Shown here: in pieces, positions 24,016-33,100 of the stretch | How the letters are laid out: each line of letters opens with the position of its first letter | How positions within the stretch are numbered: the first letter of the stretch is position 1 | Assembly (NCBI GenBank): GCA_034412795.1 | Contig: DAOUMD010000126.1 | Coordinates: 1 to 64,000 of the forward strand | DNA length: 64,000 nt | Direction: 5' to 3' | Source of the DNA: JAUVPY01 sp034412795 | Lineage (GTDB): Bacteria > Chloroflexota > Anaerolineae > 4572-78 > NAK82 | Position numbers and translations under genes: made by a program | Notes under the pieces: model-generated | The model's input: the letters and a program-made list of their open reading frames with translations, nothing else | What the model was told of the DNA's origin: nothing | The model's database searches: none

Positions 24016-25929
24016 TTATAGCAGACGTGACGGCCTTCGCCAAAACAACCCGACCACAATGGCTAAAGCAGCCACCAGGCTCATCAGGCCGCCCACCACA
24101 CGCGGCGGTGTGCTTCCCATCCGCAGCGAGACGTGATGCTCGCCATCCGGCACGTCGACCGTAATCAGCCCGTAGGGTGGCTCGTGTCGGTGAGAGACCG
24201 TTCTCCCGTCGATGGCCACTCGCCAGCCTGGATAATCATAGGTGTAGAATTGCACCGTAACCGGCCCATCTGCGTTCACAAGCACCTCATCCGACGCGCC
24301 ACCGTGGCGCAGCGTCTTTACCGTTCCCGTGCCGTCCAAGATGGTCGCCACATCCAGCCGCTCGCCCGCCAGGTATTGTGACTCCATTGGACTGGTGATC
24401 GGCTGTTCGTCGGTGTAGGCGACCATAGCCACCCGGTCGGCCGTCGAGAAGCGATCCCAACGGATCACCGCTTCCGGCCGCTCGCGCCAGGGTTCAACCG
24501 GCGTGTATTGGGGCAGGGTATAGCTGAATGAGCCGAGGGCGATCACCAGCAGCAGGACGAGGAGGTTGGGACTCAGGGACTCGGGGATCAGGGACTCGGG
24601 GATCAGGGAATCAGGACTCGGGGAATCAGGACTCAGGCCACCGCTTCCCGCTTCTCTGCTTCTCTGCTTCCCTGCTTCCCCGCTTCCCAGATCTTTGCTT
24701 CCCTGAGTCCTGATTTCCTGATTTCCTGATCCCCTGATCCCCCGCTTCCCTGCTTCCCTGCTTCCCTGCTTCCCTGATTCCCTGATTTGCTTCGCCACCA
24801 ACGACCCGGCCACAACCGACATCGTCAGCGCGCAAAGCCCCAAAAGCCGCCAGGGAAACTGTACCAGACTGGCGATGGGCAGCACTTGCCAGGCGAATTG
24901 GGCCGCCGGAGACAACAGCCACACGATGAGGGCCGTTGCGGCCAGGAAGAAAAGAGCTGCACCCCGGTGCGAAAAGCGACCGGCCAGCGTCCGCCATCCG
25001 CCAAAGACGATCAGCACGGTTGTTACCACACCCAATTGAAACGACATACCGTCCTCCATGCCGGGGCCGGAGTAGCCGTAATCCCACAAGGGCGATAACA
25101 GTTGGGAGAAGTAAACAAAGTGTTGGCCGTAGTCGTAATTAAAGGCCGTCCATTGCTCGACCTTCACGTAACGCAGTTCAGTCAACATGGGCACCAGCAG
25201 GATGGCCGAGAGAGCCAGGCCCAGTAACCCACTTCCCAACGTGTAGAGAGTGGCGCGCAACGCCCGCTGGATGCCCTTTTTCCGCCACGTGCTGACCAGC
25301 AGGTACAAGATGTAGGCCATCACAAAGGGGGTGAACGTAAAGAACGTCGTATGGTGGGTGAGCGCCAGGGCTCCATATATCAGTCCCGCCAGGGCCAATC
25401 GTCGCACGTTCGGCGCCGCGACCAATTCGGTGAATGCGTATAGGACCAGCGGGAGCAGCGCTAGGGCGATGAACTCGGAGTACGCACTGCGGACGAAGAT
25501 CTCCACCAGGTGGAAGGGCACGTACATATAGGCCACGGCCGCCAGCAGGCCCGCCTCCCGGCCAAACAGGCGGCGCACGAATACATACATCGTCAGTCCG
25601 GCGCCGATGGTGCCCAGCACGTACATCGTCTTGACGGACCCGACGAGGCCCAATCCCAGCAGGTGCAGGATCTCAGCCGCGTAGATGGCCAGCGGGGCGT
25701 AGATATTAAACAGCGGGTAGCCGTAGCCGAATGCAAAGTCCGGCGCCCAGCGCGGCCAGAGATAGCCATCGCGCAGTGTCTGGTCAAACTCCACCAGGTA
25801 GAAGATGCTGTGCGGTGCGTCGTGGGCCTGGAAGAAGTAGGCGGGTGTTAGCAGTGGTGCCCAGGCGAATACGGAGAAGGCCACCACGAGCAGAAGGTAA
25901 CGGTCAAATCGCCGCCAAGAAGTTGACAT
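24016..25929 (-). CDS. PTPS-related multi-spanning membrane protein (GT-C-like), paralogue 1
   Basis: 637 residues with ten or more membrane helices and a C-terminal extracytoplasmic beta-rich domain (about 470-610). The first loop AHDAPHSIFYLVEFDQTL and WPRWAPDFAFGYGYPLFN match the 6-pyruvoyl-tetrahydropterin-synthase-related membrane family, whose architecture resembles GT-C glycosyltransferases; no activity is established. Residues about 380-457 are an odd hydrophilic insertion of SREAGKQG and PDSLIPES type repeats encoded by a palindromic tandem-word array, lying between two membrane helices at the same place as in paralogue 2. It begins 4 bases after the paralogue 2 stop, as an operon. 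Confidence 0.8.
   Translation of the reverse strand: MSTSWRRFDRYLLLVVAFSVFAWAPLLTPAYFFQAHDAPHSIFYLVEFDQTLRDGYLWPRWAPDFAFGYGYPLFNIYAPLAIYAAEILHLLGLGLVGSVKTMYVLGTIGAGLTMYVFVRRLFGREAGLLAAVAYMYVPFHLVEIFVRSAYSEFIALALLPLVLYAFTELVAAPNVRRLALAGLIYGALALTHHTTFFTFTPFVMAYILYLLVSTWRKKGIQRALRATLYTLGSGLLGLALSAILLVPMLTELRYVKVEQWTAFNYDYGQHFVYFSQLLSPLWDYGYSGPGMEDGMSFQLGVVTTVLIVFGGWRTLAGRFSHRGAALFFLAATALIVWLLSPAAQFAWQVLPIASLVQFPWRLLGLCALTMSVVAGSLVAKQIRESGKQGSREAGKRGIRGSGNQEIRTQGSKDLGSGEAGKQRSREAGSGGLSPDSPSPDSLIPESLIPESLSPNLLVLLLVIALGSFSYTLPQYTPVEPWRERPEAVIRWDRFSTADRVAMVAYTDEQPITSPMESQYLAGERLDVATILDGTGTVKTLRHGGASDEVLVNADGPVTVQFYTYDYPGWRVAIDGRTVSHRHEPPYGLITVDVPDGEHHVSLRMGSTPPRVVGGLMSLVAALAIVVGLFWRRPSRLL
24563..24787. 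repeat. Inverted tandem-word array inside a coding region
   Basis: On the plus strand GGGACTCAGGGACTCGGGG / ATCAGGGACTC words (about 24567-24635) are followed by their complements in altered order (CTTCCCTGCTTCCC, TGATTTCCTGATCCCC; 24640-24787). The array is in frame with paralogue 1 and adds about 77 residues. Confidence 0.85.
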
Positions 25930-26574
25930 AACGTTAAGGCTTCCTCTCGCGAGACCTGCCCACCAGCCGCCACCCGACCGCCGCCACCACTATGGCCAGG
26001 AGCGTCACAAGTGAGATCCATTTGCTGACTACCCGCACCGGCGTATCCTCAAAGCGCACTTCCAAGAAGTGCTCGCCCTGTGGCACGGGAACCTCCATCC
26101 AGCCTTCGAACTGGGTGGTGCGAATAGCGGGCCTGGCGACTAGGGGCCCCACTCTGGTTTTGAGATCGTCAGCCGGTTCGCCCAGGTCTTCGTAGATGTA
26201 CGCCGTCCAGCCCGGGTAATAAGGGATGAAGAAGGTCACGCCCTGTTGGTCGTCGGCCGCGTAGATCCATACCAGCTCGTGGACGGTATCCATCTCCACT
26301 GAATGGACGCCCAATACCTCTCCCGGTGGGATGGCGGTGTAGTTGACCTTGGTATCAATGCTCCCACCTTGCACCACCTGCTCGGCCAGCACTGACCAAC
26401 CGGGGATGCGGCGCGTCCAGGCTGTGGAGCCCGTCATGTCGTCGGCTGACTGTTGATAGCGGAAGAGGGCAGCCAGACTGACCGGGCCTTCGTTCGGTTT
26501 GGGGTCACGCACCTCAGCCCTCAAGTAGGGGTAACTGCCTAGGATGATGAGGGCGGCCAGGACCACCAGGGATA

Positions 26575-26715
26575 GGGAATCGGGGATCGGGGAATCAGGA
26601 CTCGGGGAATCAGGACTCAGGGAATCAGGACCTCGTCCACCACTTCCCGATTTCCCGAGTCCCTGATTTTCTGAGTCCCTGAGTCCCTGAGTCCCTGAGT
26701 CCCTGAGTCCCTGAG
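26575..26715. repeat. Inverted tandem-word array breaking paralogue 2
   Basis: ATCGGGGAATCAGGACTCGG words (26579-26632) pair with CCCGAGTCCCTGATTTTC and five consecutive CTGAGTCC words up to 26715. It is the same word family as at 24563-24787, and it contains the frame change and the stop of the upstream half. Confidence 0.85.
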
Positions 26716-27865
26716 AACACCCCCCCCGCCACCACCGCCAACCCCGTCGTGGAAAGTAACCCCAATCGCCAGGGGAATTGGGCGAAGCTGGAGATAGGGA
26801 TAGTTCGCCACACCCACTCCGAAATGGGCGTCATCAAAAAAGCGACGACCAGGACCATACCCTGGAAGAAGTGTATGGTTCTGCGGACATTGGTCTCGGT
26901 GATATGCCGCGTGACCAGGAACGACAGCACGAAGAGAGCTACTGGCACCAGCCCGAGCTGAAAGCCTGGCACATCGTCAGGGCCGGGGATGCTGGCACCA
27001 AAGCCCCAGTGCGGGGAGAAGAGCTGGAAGACGTAGACGAAGTCGCCCCCAAAGGCAAAACGGCCCCCGGTCCACTGGTCCAATCGGACGTAGTTGAATT
27101 CCAACAGCAAGGGGAACACGAAAATCGCTGAGAGCCAAATGCCCAGGCCTAATCCCAGGGCTGGGGGAAATCCCAGGCTGAGCGATCGCCTGAGCATTAC
27201 GTGCAGTCCTTGACCTTTGAGACTCTTTCTCTCGTCCCACAACTGGAGCAGCATCAGCGTTGCGACAAAAAAGCCGGCCAGCGGCGTAATAAGCAATAGA
27301 GCTGCATTACTGGTCAACACCAGACCGGCATAGGCCAGGCCTGTTCCGATCAGGGCATTTAACCGGGGCCGGTCCATTAACTCGAAGAAGCCCCACAAAA
27401 CGAGGGGGATTAAGACGAAGCTCAAGGACTCCGCCAGGTCGGCCCGCACGTACAGGTCAAACAGGCGGTACGGGGTGTAGACATAAACCAATCCAGCCAG
27501 TAGCGCGGCCTGGCGGCCCAGCAGCCTCCGCACAAACAGGTACATCGTAGCCGCTGAGGCCAAAACGGATAATGCAAACACGACTTTTACGGCCGGCACA
27601 TAGTCGAGACCCAGTAAATACACGCCTTCGCCCACGAAATAAGTCAGTGGACCGTAGATGTTCCAGAAGGGATAACCGTAGCCGAACCCCCAATCAGGTC
27701 CCCAACGTGGCCACAGGATACCGTCTTGAATGGACTTGTTGAACTCAAACAGGAAGTAGACGCTATGCCGGGCGTCGTGTGCGCCCCAGAAGTAGCCCGG
27801 CTGCATCAGCGGCCCAATGGCAAACACGGAGAGCAGGATGGTGACGATCAGGTATGGGTCAATTC

Positions 27866-27905
27866 TTAAGGGAATAGGAAGTAGGAAGTAGGGAGTAGGG
27901 GAGTT
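27866..27905. repeat. Left arm of a GTAGGGAGTAGGAA-type array
   Basis: GGGAATAGGAAGTAGG / AAGTAGGGAGTAGGGG words. It is complementary to 28345-28386; the two arms enclose the four-helix-bundle gene. Confidence 0.8.
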
Positions 27906-27946
27906 GGAGTTTGGCATCTTGGATTCTGGGATGGGACCTGGGACAG

Positions 27947-28345
27947 TCATAGTCGCTTCTCCGTACTTATGACTAAGCCGTTAAGCAGTCGCCCCACAGT
28001 TTCACACTGGAGAGTCAGCCCGTCACTGGATGCGTCCAGTGACGCGTCATTGGACACGTCATTGGACGCGAGATACCCCAAGTCTTTTGAGAGAATGAAG
28101 TAATACTTGAGTTCCTCCAACGATCCCTCTGAGATATTATAGAACCGAAGTTTATCCCGAATGCCACGTCGCTTGAACCCTTCCGCGACGTTTGCTGGTA
28201 TCGAAACGGCCGCCCGGCGCATCTGTGCTACCAAGCCAAACCTCTCGTCACTTGGAAACGCCTTCGTCACCTGATATACGATCAGCACCAGCCTATGGGC
28301 TTCTTGCCACGCCTCAAGCTGCTGGAAGCTCTCAATCTTCCCCAT
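27947..28345 (-). CDS. Four-helix-bundle protein (23S rRNA intervening-sequence protein / S23 family)
   Basis: 132 residues with the hallmark MRRAAVSIPANVAEGFKRRG (about 41-60) of the IVP/S23 four-helix-bundle family, related to the Avd accessory protein of diversity-generating retroelements. The cellular role is unclear; members form pentameric barrels that bind nucleic acid. Near the C-terminus a tandem nucleotide array encodes SNDVSNDASLDASSD. The gene is enclosed by inverted array arms at 27866-27905 and 28345-28386 and sits between two genes of a paralogous operon, so it looks like an inserted cassette. No reverse transcriptase or template repeat is nearby, so this is not a retroelement. 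Confidence 0.88.
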   Translation of the reverse strand: MGKIESFQQLEAWQEAHRLVLIVYQVTKAFPSDERFGLVAQMRRAAVSIPANVAEGFKRRGIRDKLRFYNISEGSLEELKYYFILSKDLGYLASNDVSNDASLDASSDGLTLQCETVGRLLNGLVISTEKRL

Positions 28346-28386
28346 ACTTCCTTACTCCCTACTTCCTACTCCTTACTCCCTACTCC
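28345..28386. repeat. Right arm of the GTAGGGAGTAGGAA-type array
   Basis: CTTCCTTACTCCCTACTTCC / TACTCCTTACTCCCTACTCC words. The last seven codons (VGVGSKE) and stop of paralogue 3 are made of this arm, so the native C-terminus was replaced. Confidence 0.8.
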
Positions 28387-30117
28387 CACAATCACCCGCG
28401 CATCCTCCTGCCCCACCACCGGCAACCGCTCCAATGTCTCGCCATCGTACAGGCCAAAGGCCAGTTGGTAAGGTCCGGGCGGCGCGTCGGGCGGGATGGT
28501 GATGGCCACATCGTCCAGGATCAACTCGCCGGGATCCCATTGGCTGGTGAAGTAATCCTTGGTCTCCGGTCCCGCGCCAAGTCCCGCCAGTGGGTCGGCC
28601 TGGGCGATCACCTGGCCCGACGCGTCTAGCAGGTGGACAAAAAGCTTCAAATCTTGATAAAAGGGTCGGGTTGCCTGCCAGGTGAGCGTCAGGTGCAGGG
28701 TATCACCCGGACGTGGCGGCCCGTAATCGTCCATAGGAAGCTGGCTGATCGTCGACTCGCTCAATCCGGCGGCAGCCGGCGGAATCGCCACCGACAGATC
28801 GTAGTCGAGCAGCATCAGGCGATGCTCGTCCCAGGCGGCCAGCGGCCCCTTCCCCGGCGTGTGCTGGGTGAATCGAGGTTCCAGATAGCCGTAGCTGGCC
28901 AGCAGGGTCAGGATGACCAGCCCGGCGTAGGCCGGCGGTGCGGCGAGCCGGCGCTCGAGTTTCACCGAGGTACCGGCCAGGGCCGACAGGCACAGGCCGA
29001 TGAAGCCCAGCAACTGCCAGGGGTAGGTCAGGGTGTGATGCAGGCCCGTCAGCCTCCACAGGAACGCCGAGAGCGGCAGGAGCAAGAGAACCAGGGCCAA
29101 GGTCAGGACGAAGAGCCGCAGCGGATAAGGCGTTTGCTCTGAGGGGATTGCCAAATCCCCGTCCGGGGTTGGCTCATTTTTGGAATGTAACCTTGCCGTA
29201 ACCAGGATAAGGGTCAACATCGTCAGGCCCAAGGCGGTGAAGCCCAGGCCCAGCGCCAGACCGTCATCCCAGCCCGGCCGGCTGGCGCCAAATCCCCAAA
29301 AGGCAGAAAAGAGTTGGGCCGGGTGGGGAAAGTGATCGAAGAAAACGATGGGCGAGGTGGGGAAGGAGAAACCCCTCATCAGGAATGTCAAGACCAGGGC
29401 AACCATCGTCCCCCCCAGCGCCGCCAACAGCGCCACGTAGGGGCGACCCATATGGCCGCCCGATCCGTCGGATCGACCCTTGTGATCGACCCACAGCATC
29501 CAGGCTACCAACAACCCAAAAGCCCAAATCGCCAACCCCGGCTGGCTTAATCCCAATAGGACCCAGGCCAGCGCCGTGGTCGCCACCCACAAGACTTGGG
29601 AAGTCTTCGAAGACTTCCCAAGTCTGGAAGCCGCCGCCATCGCCCACGGCAGCAGCCCCAAGAAAAGCGCTTCACCCCACGCACCCCGTACGTATACCAC
29701 GGCCAGGTGATAGGGCAGGTAGGTGTACACCAGCGCCGCCAGCATCGCGCCCCTCGGCCCCAACGCCCGCCGTAGCCAGACGTACATCCCGGCGGCGCCC
29801 AGCAAAAAGCTCAGGGCGAAGACCATCTTCACCCCGGTCAGCGCCGTCCACCCCAGCCAGACCACCGGCAGGCCCAGGTAGTAGGGCAGGATACCGTCGC
29901 TCTGTAATGGGGTGGGGCTGCCGGTAGCCACCCCTGGCGTCCACCCCAGTGTTAGCCCCTTGCCTGCCAGGTCGGCCAGATTGTAGGCGGGCATGAACCC
30001 GCTGTGCACCTGTACGTAGCCGGGGTAGGCCAGCGGCGCCACGGCGAAAACGGTCAGCGCCAACGTGAGCAGCAAATGGGAAAAATCGGCCCGGGACCAG
30101 GTCAAACGCTCAGTCAC
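28366..30117 (-). CDS. PTPS-related multi-spanning membrane protein, paralogue 3 (3' end replaced by repeat)
   Basis: 583 residues, about ten membrane helices (LLLTLALTVFAVAPLAYPGY first) and a C-terminal beta-sandwich (about 460-575, DTLHLTLTWQATRPFYQDLK, GPYQLAFGLYDGETLERLP). The overall plan follows paralogues 1 and 2 but the sequence is diverged, and the first loop lacks the AHDA motif. The start is GTG, one base after the NACHT-HEAT stop, with GGTGGATTGAG overlapping, so it is coupled to that gene. The last codons are made of a tandem-word array. A GT-C glycosyltransferase-like role in envelope polysaccharide is possible but unproven. Confidence 0.75.
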   Translation of the reverse strand: MTERLTWSRADFSHLLLTLALTVFAVAPLAYPGYVQVHSGFMPAYNLADLAGKGLTLGWTPGVATGSPTPLQSDGILPYYLGLPVVWLGWTALTGVKMVFALSFLLGAAGMYVWLRRALGPRGAMLAALVYTYLPYHLAVVYVRGAWGEALFLGLLPWAMAAASRLGKSSKTSQVLWVATTALAWVLLGLSQPGLAIWAFGLLVAWMLWVDHKGRSDGSGGHMGRPYVALLAALGGTMVALVLTFLMRGFSFPTSPIVFFDHFPHPAQLFSAFWGFGASRPGWDDGLALGLGFTALGLTMLTLILVTARLHSKNEPTPDGDLAIPSEQTPYPLRLFVLTLALVLLLLPLSAFLWRLTGLHHTLTYPWQLLGFIGLCLSALAGTSVKLERRLAAPPAYAGLVILTLLASYGYLEPRFTQHTPGKGPLAAWDEHRLMLLDYDLSVAIPPAAAGLSESTISQLPMDDYGPPRPGDTLHLTLTWQATRPFYQDLKLFVHLLDASGQVIAQADPLAGLGAGPETKDYFTSQWDPGELILDDVAITIPPDAPPGPYQLAFGLYDGETLERLPVVGQEDARVIVGVGSKE

Positions 30118-30118
30118 C

Positions 30119-33100
30119 TCAATCCACCATTCCTACCAGCTGCTTGAGGATCTCATAAGCGTCGCGGCGCACCCAGTCGTCCCCCCGCTCGTCGCGGGCC
30201 AGCGCCAGCAAGCCCTCCAATACGTTCTCCTCGGCGCGGCCGAGTTGGCCGAGGGCGGTGGCGGCGTCGTGGCGCACCCAGTCGTCCACCCGCTCGTCGC
30301 GGGCCAGCGCCAGCAGGATTTCGGCTGCCTCCTCGGCGCGGTCGAGTTGGCCGAGGGCGTTGGCGGCGTCGCTGCGCACCCGGTCGTCCACCCGCTCGTC
30401 GCGGGCCAGTGCCAGCAGGGTTTTGGTTGCCTCCTCGGCGTGGCCGAGTTGGCCGAGGGCGGCGGCGGCGTCGCTGCGCACCCGGTCGTCCACCCGCTCG
30501 TCGCGGGCCAGTGCCAGCAGGATTTCGGCTGCCTCCTCGGCGCGATCGAGTTGGCCGAGAGCGTTGGCGGCGTCGCGGCGCACCCAGTCGTCCCCCCGCT
30601 CGTCGTGGGCCAGTGCCAGCAGAATTTCGGTTGCCTCCTCGGCGCGGCCGAGTTGGCCGAGGGCGTCGGCGGCGGCGCTGCGCACCACGCCGGACACCCG
30701 CTCGTCGCGGGCCAGCGCCAGCAGATCCTCCAATACGTTGTCCCCGGCGCGGCCGAGTTGGCCGAGGGCGTTGGCGGCGTCGTGGCGCACCCAGTCGTCC
30801 CCCCGCTCGTCGCGGGCCAGTGCCAGCAGGATTTTGGCTGCCTCCTCGGCGCGGCCGAGTTGGCCGAGGGCGGCGGCGGCGGCGCGGCGTACCCAGTCGT
30901 CCACCTGCTCGTCGCGGGCCAGTGCCAGCAGTCCCTCCAATACGTTCTCCTCAAGGCGGCTGAGTTGGCCGAGGACGTCGGCGGCGGTGCGGCGTACCCA
31001 TTTGTCCACCCCCTCGTCGTGGGCCAGTGCCAGCAGGATTTTGGCTGCCTCCTCGGCGCGGCCGAGTTGGCCGAGGGTGGCGGCGGTAAGTAAGGGCGCC
31101 CAGTCGTCCACCCGCTCGTCGCGGGCCAGTGCCAGCAGGATTTCGGTTGCCTCCTCGGCGCGGCCGAGTTGGCCAAGGGCGGCGGCGGCGTCGCTGCGCA
31201 CCCCGTCATCCACCCGCTCGTCGCGGGCCAGCGCCAGCAGGATTTCGGCAGCCTCCTTGGCGCGGCCGAGTTGGCCGAGGGCGTCGGCGGCGGTGCTGCG
31301 CACCCAGTCGTCCACCCGCTCGTCGCGGGCCAGCGCCAGCAGACCCTCCGAAGCGTAGCCATCCCCCACCATCTGCGACAAGCCGCTGAAAGCATCTCCC
31401 CGTTCCCACGCAGGCGCAGTACGGGCAATTTCCACCAGCCTTGTCACGACCGTCTGGTGCAGGTCGTCGGCTACATCCACCCGGTCGGCCAGAGCGCAGG
31501 CGGCCAGGTACAGGTGGCGGTGCAGGATCGGCTCGTACTTGTCCGTCTCACCTGCCTCCAGCACCCGCTCCACCAGCAGCGTGGGCGGTTCGTCGTATTT
31601 GTTAAGACCCCCCAACAGCAACAGGATCATCTCTTGCCAGTGGGAATCGTGCAGATGCTCCTTGATCTCCTCCCACATGGCATCCACTCCGTGGTGGATG
31701 CAGCGGTTCTCGATGTCACAGGCGGCCAGGTACTCTTGGAAGGTGAGGTGGGGGAAGCCGAACACCCCCTCGCCCCGCTCGACCAGCAGCCCGGTGCGGC
31801 CCCGCGCTAGCCAGATGAAGGCGCGCGCCTCGTCGCGGGCACCGTCCGGGTCGTCGGCGAAGCCCAGCCGCCGGTTCTCCATGAGAAATCGGGTCAAGGT
31901 TATTTCCAGGTCTCCCTCCTTGACCATCTGTACCTGGCCCGGTTGTTCGGCTTGGGTGTGTAGCTCGTAGGCCAGCCGCTCCAGGAGCCGCCGCCGGTAA
32001 CGGTAGAAGGGGCGTTTCTTTTCCTCGATGCTCAGCCCTTTGACCTCCTCCCAGGTGTCCACCAGCGCGGTGATGCACTTGTCGTACAGCTTTACCCGCT
32101 CGTGAGGTAGCTCGGCTTCGATGCGATGCACCAGGGTGATGATGGTCAGCAGCAGCGGGTTACGCGCCAGGCTCTGGATGCGCGGCTCGCGCTCGATGGT
32201 GGTCGTCAGGTCGTCAATTTGCCCTTTACGCCGGGCGGGGTCCCGCTCGCGGGTGGCGTACCACTTGCGAACGAACTCGCGGATGTCCTCGTCGCTCAGC
32301 GGCAGCACGCTGTGGTGAATAAAGTCGCGGCCGCCGAGGGGAGCCTTTTCGTAGCCTACAATCCGGGAAGTCACCAGGTAGCGGCCCCGAGGGAAGCGGG
32401 CCGCCAGGGCTTTGACCGCGTCGCGCACCCGCTTGCGCCCGCCCACTGCCCACACCTCGTCCAGCCCGTCCAGGCACACCAGGCAACGTCCCGTCTCCAG
32501 CGCCGTCTCAAAGAAGCCGCGCGGCAGGTGTAGCAGCAGGTGCTCGCGGGCGTGGGTGTAGAAGTAGTCCAGCAGACAGTAGTCCTGGTCGCGCCCGGCG
32601 CATTCGGCCGCGAACTCGCGCAGCGGGATAAAAATCGGCAGAAGCGGTTCCCCTCCGTCACCCCGCAGCCCCAGTTCGGCCTCGGCCCGCCCCTCGGCGC
32701 AGATGACGGTCAGGTACTTGAGCAACGTCGTCTTGCCACTGCCCGGATCGCCCAAGACCGTCAACCGTTTGGCCTCTTGTAGCGCCTCGGTGATGCTGAC
32801 CCGCTCCGTGATGTGCTTTCGGGGTCCTGTAACGACGCTCCGTCTGAACTCTGCACTAAGCAGTGAGTCCACGGCCGCGGCTTCGGCGGTCCCATCGATC
32901 TCTACATCCTGTTCCGATTGGAAATAGCGAGACTCTTCCACTTCGATTTCCCGCTCAGCGCGCAGGTGGATGAAGATGTCCTCAACGGTGATGGGCCGCC
33001 GCTCCTTTAGTTCCGGGATGCCCACGAACTCCAATTCGCGCACCATGGCCGCCAATTGCGCGCGGTAAGTGTCCTCGTCGTCGTACGCCACCGGGCGCAA

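Larger units (their letters stand above)
25934..27950 (-). pseudogene. PTPS-related membrane protein paralogue 2, split by a frameshift in a tandem-word array
   Basis: The N-terminal frame 27950-26625 (441 residues, membrane part, ARHSVYFLFEFNKSIQDG and WPRWGPDWGFGYGYPFWN) and the C-terminal frame 26566-25934 (210 residues, extracytoplasmic part with HFLEVRFEDTPVRV) together match the full length of paralogue 1. They are in different frames. The break lies in a GGGACTCAGGGACTC / GATTCCCCGAGTCC array at 26575-26715, which in paralogue 1 is kept in frame. The 5' end overlaps the four-helix-bundle gene stop (ATGA), and residues about 13-27 (MPNSNSPTPYFLLPIPL region) are themselves encoded by another array arm. 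It could be a true pseudogene, an assembly error in the repeat, or two cooperating halves. Confidence 0.8.

Noticed and set aside
27947..28345. Diversity-generating retroelement, from the Avd-like four-helix-bundle gene
   Set aside because: No reverse transcriptase, template repeat or variable repeat is visible in the surroundings.
30133..31428. Long open frames on both strands across the HEAT-repeat DNA
   Set aside because: They are shadows: GC-rich units with a period divisible by three keep other frames open. Only the NACHT-HEAT frame has domains and a ribosome site.
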